DNA from: Nicotiana tabacum
Lineage: Eukaryota > Streptophyta > Magnoliopsida > Solanales > Solanaceae
NCBI RefSeq assembly: GCF_000715075.1
Contig: NC_134082.1
Span: forward strand, 141,286,948-141,350,947
Direction: 5' to 3'
DNA length: 64,000 nucleotides
Positions 33,445 to 44,285 of this stretch are shown here, in pieces. Under the pieces are notes generated by a model, which was not told where the DNA came from, searched no databases, and saw only the letters and a list, made by a program, of their open reading frames with translations. Positions within the stretch are counted from its first letter, which is position 1; each line of letters starts with the position of its first letter. The position numbers were made by a program, and so were the translations under genes.

Positions 33445-34194
33445 TGTAACGACCCAACCTGTCGTTTTGATCTTTTGCATTTCACTCGCTAGTTCTCGGG
33501 CATGACTAGCCTCGTGTGCTGTATTATGGCTTATATAAATCGTCAGTTTTGGTTTTCAGGATAATCGGAAGAGATTTGGAAAAACAATTCTCAGTTTGAA
33601 GCTTTAAATTTGAAAGGTTTGACCAAGTTTTGATTTTTTAGTATTCGATCTTGGATTTGGATTTTTATGATTTGGTTAGAACCGTTAGGTGATTTTGGAC
33701 TTGGGAGCACGCCCGGAATGTATTTTGGAGGTCTATGGTAGATTTAGACTTGAATTGGTGAAATTGCAAATTTGGCATTTTCCTATCGGCAGTGAAAATT
33801 TTGATATCGAGGTTGGAATGAAATTTCGAAAATTGGAGTAGGTCCGTTGTGTCATTTGTGACGTGTGTGCAAAATTTCAGGTCATTTGGACGAGGTTTGA
33901 TAGACTTTTTGATCGAATTCGGAATTCAAAAGTTTTGGAATTCTTAAGCTTGAATCCGAGGGTGATTCGATGTTTTGATATTGTTTTGAGCGTTCCGAAG
34001 ATTGGAACAAGTTTGAATGATGTTATGGGATGTGTTGGCATGTTTGGTTGAGGTCCCGAGGGCCTCGAGTTAGTTTCGGGGTGGTTTTGGACCATTTCTA
34101 GGCCATTTGTAGTTGCTGGTTTATGGCTTCAGGGGTGTACAGTGCGTTAGCATAGATCTAACCGTGTTAGCATAGAGAAAATTTGGAAAAATGG

Positions 34195-34650
34195 AGTTGT
34201 GCTATGCGATCGCAAAGAGTAAAATCTCTGCTGCACTGACCCGACTTTGGAAGCTTATATCTCACAATCGATAAGGAATTTCAAGATGATCCAAAAATGA
34301 AAGTTGTAGCACTTGATGTCTAGTTTTCCGAAAGTTAAACCAATAGTAATTTGGAAATATGTACAAAAAGTTATGACTATTATACAAGAGGCTGTCCGAA
34401 AGAGTTGTGCTATGCGATCGCATAAAAATTCCCGCGATCACAAAGAGTAAAATATCTGCTGCACTGACCCGACTTTGGAAGCTTATATCTCACAATCTAT
34501 AAGGAATTTCAAGATGATCCAAAAATAAAAGTTATAGCCCTTGATGTCTCGTTTTCCGAAAGTTAAACCAATAGTAATTTGGAATTTTGTACGAAAAGTT
34601 ATGACTATTATACTAGAGGCTGTCCGAAAGAGTTGGAGAAGGCTGTTGGA
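34195..34650 (+). repeat. 228-bp tandem duplication within the 5' LTR of C
   Basis: The segment containing ccgactttggaagcttatat occurs at 34241 and again at 34469. The 3' LTR has this segment once, near 56380. Confidence 0.85.
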
Positions 34651-34770
34651 AATATTTGTTCTACGCGATCGGGGGAGAACGGCCGCGATCGCATAGGGTA
34701 AAAGAAGGGATGGAAATTTTTGTGCTTTGCTATCGCATTAATTTGTCCGCGATAGCATAAGGTAAATGCC
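34204..34770 (+). repeat. U3 palindromic-word island (GCGATCGC words)
   Basis: The words tgcgatcgca, cgcgatca, cgcgatcggg, cgcgatcgca and gcgatagca recur. The island ends ten or so bases before gcagattataaagtact (TATA at 34780). Confidence 0.72.
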
Positions 34771-34779
34771 TGGGCAGAT

Positions 34780-34786
34780 TATAAAG
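34780..34786 (+). promoter_or_regulatory. putative LTR TATA box (TATAAAG)
   Basis: The context is cctgggcagattataaagt; the same phrase is present in the 3' LTR at about 56689. In the D LTRs the corresponding minus-strand phrase is cctgggtcagaacataaa. Confidence 0.5.
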
Positions 34787-35699
34787 TACTCTATTTCGAG
34801 GATTTCGGCCATTTTTGTATTTTTGGAGCTATGGAGCTCGGATTGAGGTGATTTTTGAAGGGATTTTTAGAGGACTGATTGGGGTAAGTGTTTTCACTCA
34901 AATTTGGTTAAATCTCATGATTATGTCTTGATTCGAATCATTTTATTTTGAAATTTGAGGTGAAAATTGGGAAAAATGGAGGAAGGTTTGGAGAGCTGAT
35001 TTTGGGGATTTTGATGGCCATTTGATGTCGGATTTTGGTGAATTTAATATGGGTATACTCGTGAAAAAATGGGGTTTCCAGTTTTGTAATTTTTATCAGA
35101 TTCAGAGACGTGGGCCCGAGGGCCGAGTTTTAGCCAACTTCGGGATTTTTGAGTTAATTTGATTATTTTCGCTTGGGCTTTGTTCCTTTAGCGTATATTG
35201 ATGATAATATACTGATTTTGGTTAGATTTGGAGCATTTGGAGGCCGATTCGAGAGGCAAAGGCATCGCAGGCTCGAGTTTGGACCGATTTGAGGTAAGTA
35301 ATGATGGTAAATGTTGTCCTGAGGGTATGATACCCAGGATTTCACATTGTTGTGATACTTTGAGGTAACACACACCATAGGTGATGAGCGTGGAGTCGTG
35401 CACCATTGGAGATTGTGACTTGGTCCGTCCCGTATGACTGTTAAGTCGCGTATTTGATTGAAAACTGTTTGATATCATTGTGTTTTGAAAATTATTACCA
35501 TGTTTTGGGTTGAATGCCATATTTGGGCCTCGTGCCAACTGTTTTGGACTCTTAGGGGATTTTTACTATTATTCCTCATTGTTTTGACTTCATATTTATA
35601 TTCAGTCATGTTGTATTCTACTATTTTTTTATAACTCAGCTATATTTACTCGTTTTCTATATTTTAATTGATATTTTGGGCTGAGCATCATATTTTACT

Positions 35700-36190
35700 G
35701 TTGCCCGAGTGGCTTGAGAGATTTCAGACTGACTGAGGCCGGGGGCCTGTGTTGTGAGGATATTATGGGATCGGGCTACGCGTCGCAGCAATGTGGTACT
35801 AATTTATGATTATGAGGCTGAGAGCCTGATTTGTTATGCCACGAGGTGGCTTGATATGAGGCCGAGAACCTGTTTGATTATATCACGAGATGGCTTGTTA
35901 TTGTGTTTGGACCGTAAGGGGCCCCTCCAGGAGTCTGTACACCCCCAGTGATCGTGGGTACCCAGTGTGAGTGATATGATGTAGCCCGAGGGGTTATTGT
36001 TGTTTCATATTCTAGCCCGAAGGGCTATTCTTGATCTATATTTTGCCCGATGGGCGGTTCTTGATTCATGTTATGCTCAATGGGCCGATTACGAGTGATT
36101 GTGAGGTAGCCTGAGGGGCTGGTTCTGTTGATATTATGCCAGAGGGGCGGTTTAAGGTACATGTTTTGCCCGAGGGGCTGTTTACATTTC
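35700..36190 (+). repeat. distal LTR hairpin-unit array (GCCAC-GAG-GTGGC, GCCC-GAG-GGGC)
   Basis: It includes gccacgaggtggc (35840 region) and a run of tagcccgaggggt, agcccgaagggct, gcccgatgggc, gccagaggggc and gcccgaggggc. Most keep pairing arms; a few have one damaged arm. Confidence 0.65.
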
Positions 36191-36783
36191 TATCATTTTT
36201 ACTCACTGTTTTATCACTCGTTTGGAACTATTGAAGGTTTTTTTAAAGGGTTTTACTAAAATTGAGCTTGATTTACGAAGTAAATGATATATGTACTTTT
36301 TGGAAAGGTACTGCATTTGCTGTAGCGTTATGACGCGGCTTACGTGTTTTCTTACTACTCATCTTTCATTTACTTTTATTACTTACTGAGTTGGCTTACT
36401 CACATTACTCCCTACAACTTTTGTGCAGATTCAGGTATTTCTGAATCCGGTAGAGGGTGTTTATTGCTCAGTGGTAGAGTCATTGGAGTTAGCAAGGAAG
36501 CTGTCCGACGTTCGCAGCCTGCTCTTCTCCCTCTTGTATTCCTTAGATTGTTTTAGTATATTTTCAAACCTTAGTAGATGCTCGTGACTTGTGACACCCC
36601 GATGTCGAGATTGTGTATTTGTTATGCACTGTCCATTTAGACTTACATTATGAGATATCTAATTAATTAAAGGCTTAAAAATGATTGTTACTGATTAAAT
36701 GGTTAATTCAGGAGTTGTGTCGGCTAGCCTAGTTTCACGATAGGCGTCATCACGACCGGGTCGGTTTTAGGGTCGTGATAAGT

Positions 36784-36801
36784 TGGTATCAAGGCCTAGG
36801 T
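36784..36801 (+). other. primer binding site, initiator tRNA-Met type, element C
   Basis: tggtatcaaggcctaggt lies three bases after the 5' LTR. It matches the usual TGGTATCAGAGCC start complementary to tRNA-iMet, with small changes. Confidence 0.8.
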
Positions 36802-36883
36802 TACATAGGTCTCACGAGTCATGAGCAGGTTTAGTAGAATCTCATGGATCGGTACGGAGACGTCTGTACATATCCTTGGGAGG

Positions 36884-36888
36884 CTACA
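36884..36888. repeat. target site duplication CTACA, left of element D
   Basis: It is identical to 51429-51433. Confidence 0.88.
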
Positions 36889-39130
36889 TGTCACGACCCC
36901 AAACCCAGACCCGTTGTGATGGTGCCTCTTGTGAAGACAAGGCCAGCCGACACATTTCCAATTCAATTTTAAGCAATTACACGATAAGCATTTAGTCTTA
37001 AACATGATATAAATCCAAAGTTAAGTATTGACAATACAGAACAATTTGCGGAATGCAACCCAACTCAGCCTGATACCAGGGTGTCACTAGTCATGAGCAT
37101 CTAAAAATCTGGAATAAGACAAGAAAGTCTACAGAGTTCAATAAAAATCTAAAACAAAGAGAAATACGATAAGGGAAGAAGCTTTGGGCTGCGAACGTCG
37201 ACAGCTACCTAGAGAATCTTTAGATCCGCCCGAGCTGGAAAGATCAACACTCACTAGGGGGATTAGCAATGCCTGAATCTGCACACGGGGTGTAAAGAGT
37301 AAATTGAGTACTCCAACTCAGTGAGTAATAATCATAAATAAACGACTGAGAGCTATGAAAACACGTAAGGCACATTACAGGCTATAATGAAGCAATAAAA
37401 CCAGTAGAAATAGTAAAGCAGTGATAATGTGTAAAGTCATTTTAAATTCAGTTCAAACTTTCATGAAATGACTTTTAACAATTAAGCAGGTTAATGACAG
37501 ACAAATAAGATAGATAAGCACATAAAGGATTGCCCCTCGGGAACAATGTCAACAATACCAGCCCCTCGGGCTATCTCTCACATCACAATGGGTACCTGCG
37601 CTCACTAGGGGTGTGCAGACTCCTGGATGGGCCCCTTACGGCCCAAGCACAATATCAAGCCATCTCGTGGCATCATCACTAGGACTTCGGCCTCATATCA
37701 ACAAGCCACCTCGTGGCATACATATCGCATGCCCTCGGCCTCATAATCATAATTAGTGTTTCCTCACAACATAGGCCCTCGACCTTACTCAGTCAGAATC
37801 TCACAGCCATTCGGGCAATAGTAAAACATAGTGCTCAGCCCAAAATATTATTTAAAATGTTATTTATGTGTTAAAGCAGAGTAAACAAGGCTGAATTATG
37901 AAAACAGTAGAATATTGCATAATTGAGTTCAAGTATAAAGTCAAAACAGTGAGGAAATATTAGCCGCCGAATGATTCCCCAGCAGAAGCAGAGAAAGCAG
38001 CCTGTTGATACTTGTTTGATTCTAAACATCTGGTCTGGCAAAAATTCCCTAAGGATTCAAATAGTTGGCACGAAGCCCAATTATAGCATTTAGCCCAAAA
38101 CATGATGATATCAAATAGTTTTCAGTCAAATACGCGGTGGAATAGCCCAAAAATGGTGGAATAGCTCAAAAATCATGAAGGAAACAATTTTTATGTTCTG
38201 ACCCAGGCATTTTTGCATCTGCGGTCAATCCACTGCAGCTGCTGTACCGCTTTTGCGGTCCAAGATCCGCTTCTGTAGTTTTCACTTATCCTCTAGTTTT
38301 CCGTGTCTGCGATAATGGCGCAGGTGCGGTTCACCAACCACTTATGTGGTTTTTGCCTCCATCACTTTCTTCCGCTTCTACGGCCTTCCCCCTCGCATAT
38401 GTGGTATCGCACCTGTGGTCCCCAATCAGCAGGTGCGGAAATACCAGAAGCAGAAAATCTGCAGCTTCTACAAAATTCCAAACTCTCCGTCAACCATCCG
38501 AAACAACCCCGAGGCCCCCGGGACCTCAAACAAAGGGACAAACATATACCATAAACTTTTTCAAACTTATACCAATCTTCAAAACATCTCAAACAACATC
38601 GAATCAACCAAAACACATCAGATTCAAGCCTAAGTTTTCAAATTCTTCCTAATTACGCTTTTGATCAAAAACCCAACCAAACCACGTCCGAATGACTTGA
38701 AATTTTGCACACACATCCCAAATGACACAACTGAACTACAACAACTCTCGGAATTCCATTCCAACCCCTATATCAAAATCTTACCTATCAACCGAAAATC
38801 GCCAAAATACCAACTTCGCCAATTCAAGCCTTAATCTACTTTGGACCTCCAAAACCCATTCCGATCATGCTCCTAAGTCCCAAATCACCTCCCGAAGCTA
38901 TCCAAATCATCGAAACTCACATCTGAGCCCTCTAACATATAAGTCAATATCCAGTTGACTTTTCCAACTTAAGCTTCTTCAAAAGAGACTAAGTGTCTCA
39001 AACCTTACCAAATCCTTTCCGAATTCGAGCCAACTAACCCAATCACATATAGAACCGATAGACAAGCAATAAGAAGCAAAAATGGGGAAATGGAGCGATA
39101 ATTCATGAGATGACTGGCCGTGTCGTCACA
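36889..39130 (-). mobile_element. 3' LTR of element D
   Basis: The plus strand runs from TGTCACGACCCCAAACC to CGTGTCGTCACA. Relative to the 5' LTR it lacks about 600 bp around 38145 and has extra stretches near 37690-37780 and 37960-38040. The word island (ctgcggt words) is at 38215-38450. Confidence 0.85.
38215..38450 (-). repeat. U3 word island (TGCGGT / ACCGCA words)
   Basis: The words atctgcggtc, ccgcagctgc, accgctttt, ctgcgataatggcgcagg and tgcggaaat recur. The island lies upstream, on the minus strand, of cctgggtcagaacataaa. The 5' LTR has the same island at about 46050-46210. Confidence 0.6.
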
Positions 39131-39143
39131 TCCTCCCCATCAT
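39131..39143 (-). other. polypurine tract of element D
   Basis: The minus-strand sequence atgatggggagga abuts the LTR start TGTGACGAC. It follows the ttcgaggatgaacattt motif that also precedes the polypurine tract of C. Confidence 0.8.
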
Positions 39144-39233
39144 AAACAAATGTTCATCCTCGAACGAGTCAAGAAACATACTTGAAGCTTATAACAGGTG
39201 AGTATATCTGCTCCGCATATCTCACTCGGTCTT

Positions 39234-40530
39234 CTAGGTAGCCTCCTCCATGGGCCAACCTCTCCACTGCACTTTCACTGAAGCTATATCCTTTGACCTC
39301 AACTTTCGAACCTGACGCTCCAAAATAGTTGTTGGCTCCATATCATAAGTCAAATCACCATCCAACTGAATCGTGGTGAAGTACAGAATATAAGACGGAT
39401 CCCCAATATACTTCCGGAGCATAGAAGCATGAAATACCGGATGCACACTCGACAAGCTGGGTAGCAAAGCAAGCTCATAAGCCACCTCCCCAATCCTCCG
39501 AAGCACCTCAAAAGGTCTAATGAACCGAGGACTCAATTTACCCTTCTTCCCAAATCTCATAACACCCTTCATGTGTGAAACCTTCAACAGAATCTTTTCA
39601 CCAACCATGTAGGTCACATCCCGAACCTTCTTGTCTGCATAACTCTTTTGCCTCGACTGCGTGGTACGAAGTCTCTCCTGAATCACCTTCACCTTTTCTA
39701 AAGCATCCTGCACCAAGTTTGTCCCCAATAACCTAGCCTCACCTAGCTCAAACCAACCAACTGGAGATCTACACCGCCTCCCATACAAAGCCTCATATGG
39801 AGCCATCTAAATATTCGACTGGTAGCTATTGTTATAAGCAAACTCAGCAAGCAGTAGAAACTGATCCTATAACCCTCCGAAATCAATAACACAAGCATGA
39901 AACATGTCCTCCAATATCTGGATAGTGCGCTCGGACTGCCCGTCCGTCTGAGGGTGAAAAGCTGTGCTCAACTCGACCAGAGTACCCAACAATTGCTGCA
40001 CAGACCTCCAAAACTGCAAAGTAAACTAAGTTCCCCTATCTGAAATGATGGAAACTGGGACACCATGCAAACGAACAATCTCTCGGATATAGATCTCTGC
40101 CAACCACTTTGAAGAATAGGTATTGCACACAGAAATGATGTGTGCAGACTTGGTCAGCCGATCCACAATCACCCAAATAGTATCGAACTTATTCAAAGTT
40201 AGTGAAAGTCCGACTACAAAGTCTATAATGATCCGCTCCCACTTCTACTCTGGAATATCCATCTGTTGAAGCAGACTACCCGGTCTTTGATGCTCATATT
40301 TCACCTGCTGACAATTGAGACACCGAGCTACAAATCCCACAATGTCTTTCTTTATTCTTCTCCACCAATAATGTTGCCTCAAATCTTGATACATCTTCGT
40401 GACACCTAGATGAATGGAATACCGCAAGCTATGGGCCTCCTCCAGAACCAACTCCCGAAGCCCATCGACATTGGGCACACATATCCGGACCTGTATCCTC
40501 AACACCCCATCATCACCAATGGTCACATCT
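39234..40530 (-). pseudogene. integrase with C-terminal chromodomain, element D
   Basis: The zinc-binding part lies at about 40420-40290 (H...H in SIHLGVTKMYQDLRQHYWW, then ARCLNCQQ). The core keeps all three catalytic acids: Asp in RIIIDFVVGL, Asp in ISDRGT followed by a stop then F, and Glu in DGQSERTIQ. Stops include TAG at 40243-40245 and one replacing the Gln after SDRGT. The C-terminal part (39234-39806) is open for 190 codons, from MAPYEALYGRRCRSP through a GPF-like FIRPFEVL block to a CHD-type chromodomain (VRKLRSKDIASVKVQW, then RGWPMEEAT). It ends at a TAG in place of a Trp codon. In chromoviruses the chromodomain directs integration to particular chromatin. Confidence 0.88.
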
Positions 40531-40779
40531 CTGGCATCATCATGTTGAACTCTATCCTTAAGGGCAAGCAAAAGCGGATCATCATACTGGCTCTCTCTGA
40601 TGCGATCATATAAGGAAAATCGAGAAACCACATAAGCCAATACCCGACTGGGCTCCGAAATATCTAACCTCACGAACCGATTGGCCAAGGCCTGAACATC
40701 AACTGCAAGAGGTCTCTCCCCAACTAGAATATATGCCAAACTCCCCATATTCACCACCTTTTGGCTCAAAGCATCGGCT

Positions 40780-41894
40780 ACCACATTGGCCTTCCTCGAA
40801 TGGTACAATATAGTGATATCATAATCCTTAAGCAACTCCAACCACCACCACTGCCTCAAATTAAGATCCTTCTACTTGAACAAGTGTTGGAGGCTATGAT
40901 GATCAGTAAACACCTCACAAGACACACCATACAGATAATGCCTCCAAATCTTCAATGCGTGCACTATGGCAGCCAACTCCAAATCATGAACGGGGTAGTT
41001 CTTCTCATGGGGCTTTAACTGACGAGAATCATAAGCAATAACTCTACCCTCCTACATCAATACACACCCAATACCAACTCTTGAAGCATCACAATACATG
41101 GTATATGAACCTAAAGCTGATGGCAAAACTAACACTGGAGCTGTGGTCAAGGCTGTCTTGAGCTTCTGAAAGCCCTCATCACACTCATCCGACCATACAA
41201 ATGAAACCACTTTCTGAGTCAACTTGGTCAAGGGCGATGTAATATATGAGAATCCCTGAATAAATCAGCGATAATAACCCGACAAACCAAGAAAGCTATA
41301 AATCTCTGTGGCTGAGGACGGTCTAGGCCAACTCTGCACCGCCTATATCTTCTTCAGATCAACTTGAATACCCTCTCTGGACACCATGTGCCCCAAGAAA
41401 GCCACTGAAATTAGCCAAAACTCACACTTAGATAATTTTGCATAAAGCTTCTCCTCCCTCAATCTCTGCAACCCAACTCTCAAATGCTCCGCGTGCTCCT
41501 CCTGACTATGTGACTACACCAGAATATCATCAATGAAGACTATGACAAACGAGTCAAGATAAGGTCGAAACACGCTGTTCATCAGATGCATGAATGCTGC
41601 TGGGGCATTGGTCAACCCAAAAGACATCACCAAGAATTCATAATGACCATATCAGGTCCTAAAAGCTGTCTTAAGAATATCTGAGTCCCTGATCTTCAAC
41701 TGGTGATAACCTGAACGGAGATCAATCTTGGAGAACACTCTCTCTCCTTGAAGCTGGTCAAATAAATCATCAGTGTGAGGCAAAGGATACTTGTTCTTGA
41801 TTGTTACCTCGTTCAATTGCCTATAATCAATGCACATCCTCATAGTGCCATCCTTCTTCTTCACAAATAGAACCGTCGCACCCCAAGGTAACAC
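40780..41894 (-). pseudogene. reverse transcriptase and RNase H, element D
   Basis: RT blocks are [36 protein letters not shown] (motif A with Asp), [17 protein letters not shown] (motif B) and FIDDILV (motif C, codons at 41526-41537). RNase H retains [31 protein letters not shown] and [10 protein letters not shown]. The frame is the same as integrase but interrupted by several stops, for example TGA at 41652-41654 (CGA expected) and TAG before EGRVIAY. No loss of the polymerase aspartates is seen. Confidence 0.88.
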
Positions 41895-42178
41895 ACTAGG
41901 CCGAATGAACCCCTTATCGAGGAGTTCCTAAAACTACTTCTTTAACTCTTTCAACTCCGTTGGTGCCATACAATACGGCAGAATAGAAATGGGCGCCCGG
42001 CACTAGGTCAATACCAAAATTGATATCCCTGTCTAGTGGCATGCCCTGCAGGAAACACATCGGGAAAATCCCTCATAATTTGTACAGAATCAATATTGGG
42101 AGTCCCTGCACTGATATCCCTCACAAAGGTTAGAATGAGATCACTCTACTGGGAACATAATCAGTCAAACCTCACCAC

Positions 42179-42500
42179 TCAATTCATGGCACACGGTATA
42201 GCCAATGTGACTATCTTGGCATGATAGTCCAGAATAGTATGACACAAAGATAGCCAATCCATGCCCAAAATGACATTGAAATCCACCATATACAATAATA
42301 AAAGATCCACTCGAGTCTCCAGACCCCCAATAGTCACCACACACGATCGGTACATATGGTCTACAACAACAGTATCGCCCATCGGGGCAGATACATGAAT
42401 AGTTGAAGCAAGAGACTCACGGGGCATACTCAAATAACGAGCAAAGTATGATGACACATAAGAAAAGGTAGAACCGGGATCAAATAATTCAGAAGCATCT
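42179..42500 (-). pseudogene. aspartic protease, element D
   Basis: The active-site stretch is ELFDPGSTFSYVSSYFA, with Asp-Pro-Gly-Ser in place of the more usual Asp-Ser-Gly. The end reads DFNVILGMDWLSLCHTILDYHAK, the standard end block of chromovirus protease. The frame matches the gag core and differs from RT. Confidence 0.85.
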
Positions 42501-42726
42501 ATATGGCAGACTGAAACAATACCTGTAATGACAACATCAGAAGCAATAGCATCGGGTCTAGCTGGAAGTGCATAGAAACGGGCCTGACCGCCGCCTGATC
42601 GACCTCCCCCTCTAGGGCAATCCCTAGCTGACTGACCTCCACCCCTAGCTGATTGGGTGAGTGGTGGTAAAGTAACTGGTACTGAAACCGATGACTGACC
42701 CCTCTGCTGAGATAAACCTGCAATAT

Positions 42727-42773
42727 GACGAGGACACTACCTCCATATATGACCCATCTCTCCACACTCATAA
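42727..42773 (-). other. CCHC zinc knuckle of element D gag
   Basis: The minus strand reads CYECGEMGHIWR, a stop codon, then CPRH. The Cys, Cys, His, Cys ligands are present, with TAG in place of Gln one residue before the last Cys. Confidence 0.8.
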
Positions 42774-42883
42774 CAATTCCCAGGTGCTGGAGAAGGGGAC
42801 TAAAGGGAACCCCTCGCACCGGAGTGACTAGTAGATGCACCTGGCATGGAAGAGCCCTGAACTAATGGAGCACGGGAAAAACT

Positions 42884-44129
42884 CTAAGCTGGAAGGGGAC
42901 TTAGTGATGACTGGCCTTGATGAGAACTGTGAGAACTGTAAGAACCATGACCCAATGATGGCCCACAATAACCTGGGCAAGTTGGCTGAGTATGCCTGAA
43001 TGGACGGCCTCTACCGTGCTGAAACTGACCTATCGAAGGAGCACCGCTATAACTACCAGACCCTCGAGACCTCTTGGCCTCCCTATCTTTTCGCTCCTGG
43101 CGACGAACAGACTCAATCTCACGAGCAATGTCCACAACCTCCTCAAAGGTAGCACCAGTCACCCTCTCCCTGGTCATGAGAATACGAAGCTGATAAGTGA
43201 GGCCATCAACAAACCTCCTAATCCCCTATCTATCTGTCAGAACCAACCAAATAGCATGACGAGCTAACTCGGAGAACCTCATCTTATATTGCGTCACAGT
43301 CATCTCTCCCTGACGCAACCACTCAAACTCTCTACGCAGCTCCTCTTTGTGAGACTGTGGCACATACTTCTCTAGAAAGAGAACAGAGAACTGCTGCCAG
43401 GTAAGGGGTGCTGCACCAATAGGCCTACATCTCTCAAAAGTCTCCCACCAAGTGAAGGCAGCTCCAGAAAACTGATAAGTAGTGAAAGCGACCCCACTGG
43501 TCTCTAGAATACCCCGTTGTACGAAGCATCCTCTGACACTTATCCAAGAAACCCTAGGCATACTCACCCTCTGCAATGCTGAAGGTCGGAGGCTGAAGTC
43601 TACCAAACCTCTCCAACCTACGTTGCTCGTCCTCTGGCATGGTAGGAACTACATAGTCCTGAGCAGCTACAACCGGTTGGGCTGGATGTTCCCCTGGTGT
43701 CTGAAGTCCCTGCACGACCTGCTTAGGTGTGCGAGCGGTGGGAGTTTGATTGCCTCCCCCAGACTGAGAAGTAGTTGTGGCTGTAGTGACTGAAACTGCC
43801 TGAGCTAGGCCAGTGCAAACTGATATAATCTGAGCCAAGGCCTCCTGAAGAACCGGAATGACAATAGGCACAACTAGTGACTGAGCTGGTGCTGCTGGAG
43901 CGTCCATAACTAGGACCTGATCCTGAACTGGGGTGGCTGGTGGATCTGCAGGTGCTGCCCTAGCTGCTGTGCTGACCACACCTCTGCCCCTACCGCGACC
44001 ACAACCGCATCCTCGGCCTCTAGTGGCCATAGCTGGTGGTACTAGTGGTCGTCCATCCTGACCGGTAGCGCGTGTCCTCACCATCTGTGAGAGAATAGAA
44101 TGACAGAAGTTTAGTACTCGAATTAACAA
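42884..44129 (-). pseudogene. gag: gag of element D
   Basis: The N-terminal part (43554-44129) is a low-complexity, Arg/Gly- and Ala-rich leader (MVRTRATGQDGRPL, then GRGCGCGRGRGRG). A frameshift near 43580 leads to the capsid core (43226-43606) with AAFTWWETFERCRPIGAAP and LTWQQFSVLFLEKYVPQS, then GEMTVTQYKMRFSELARHA. The region 42884-43177 (MTRERVTGATFEEVVDIARE, then SHSSHQGQSSLS) leads toward the zinc knuckle. The core shares its frame with protease. Confidence 0.85.
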
Positions 44130-44261
44130 ATTCGCACGACAAGAATCTCAAGAATATGAAGTGTTTTCTAAAAGTTCTGCAGCCTCTCGAGGATAAATAG
44201 AGACGTCTCTGTACCGATCCGTGAGACTCTACTAAACTTGCTCATGACCCATGAGACCTAT

Positions 44262-44285
44262 GTAACCTAGGCTCTGATACCAACT
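44262..44285 (-). other. primer binding site, initiator tRNA-Met type, element D
   Basis: The minus strand reads agttggtatcagagcctagg next to the LTR, a near-perfect tRNA-iMet site. Confidence 0.88.

Larger units (their letters stand above)
33445..36780 (+). mobile_element. 5' LTR of element C
   Basis: It begins TGTAACGACCCAACCTGTCG and ends GGGTCGTGATA. It is about 400 bp longer than the 3' LTR, in part because of a 228-bp tandem duplication. The GCGATCGC island lies at 34195-34770, TATA at 34780 and the distal hairpin units (gccacgaggtggc, gcccgaggggc) at 35700-36190. Confidence 0.88.

Noticed and set aside
38303..38652. Three overlapping frames of 83-102 codons
   Set aside because: They lie within the U3 word island of the D LTR on the non-element strand and carry no family signature.
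42499..42840. 113-codon minus-strand frame in element D
   Set aside because: It is a shadow of the true Gag/protease frame, which carries the zinc knuckle.
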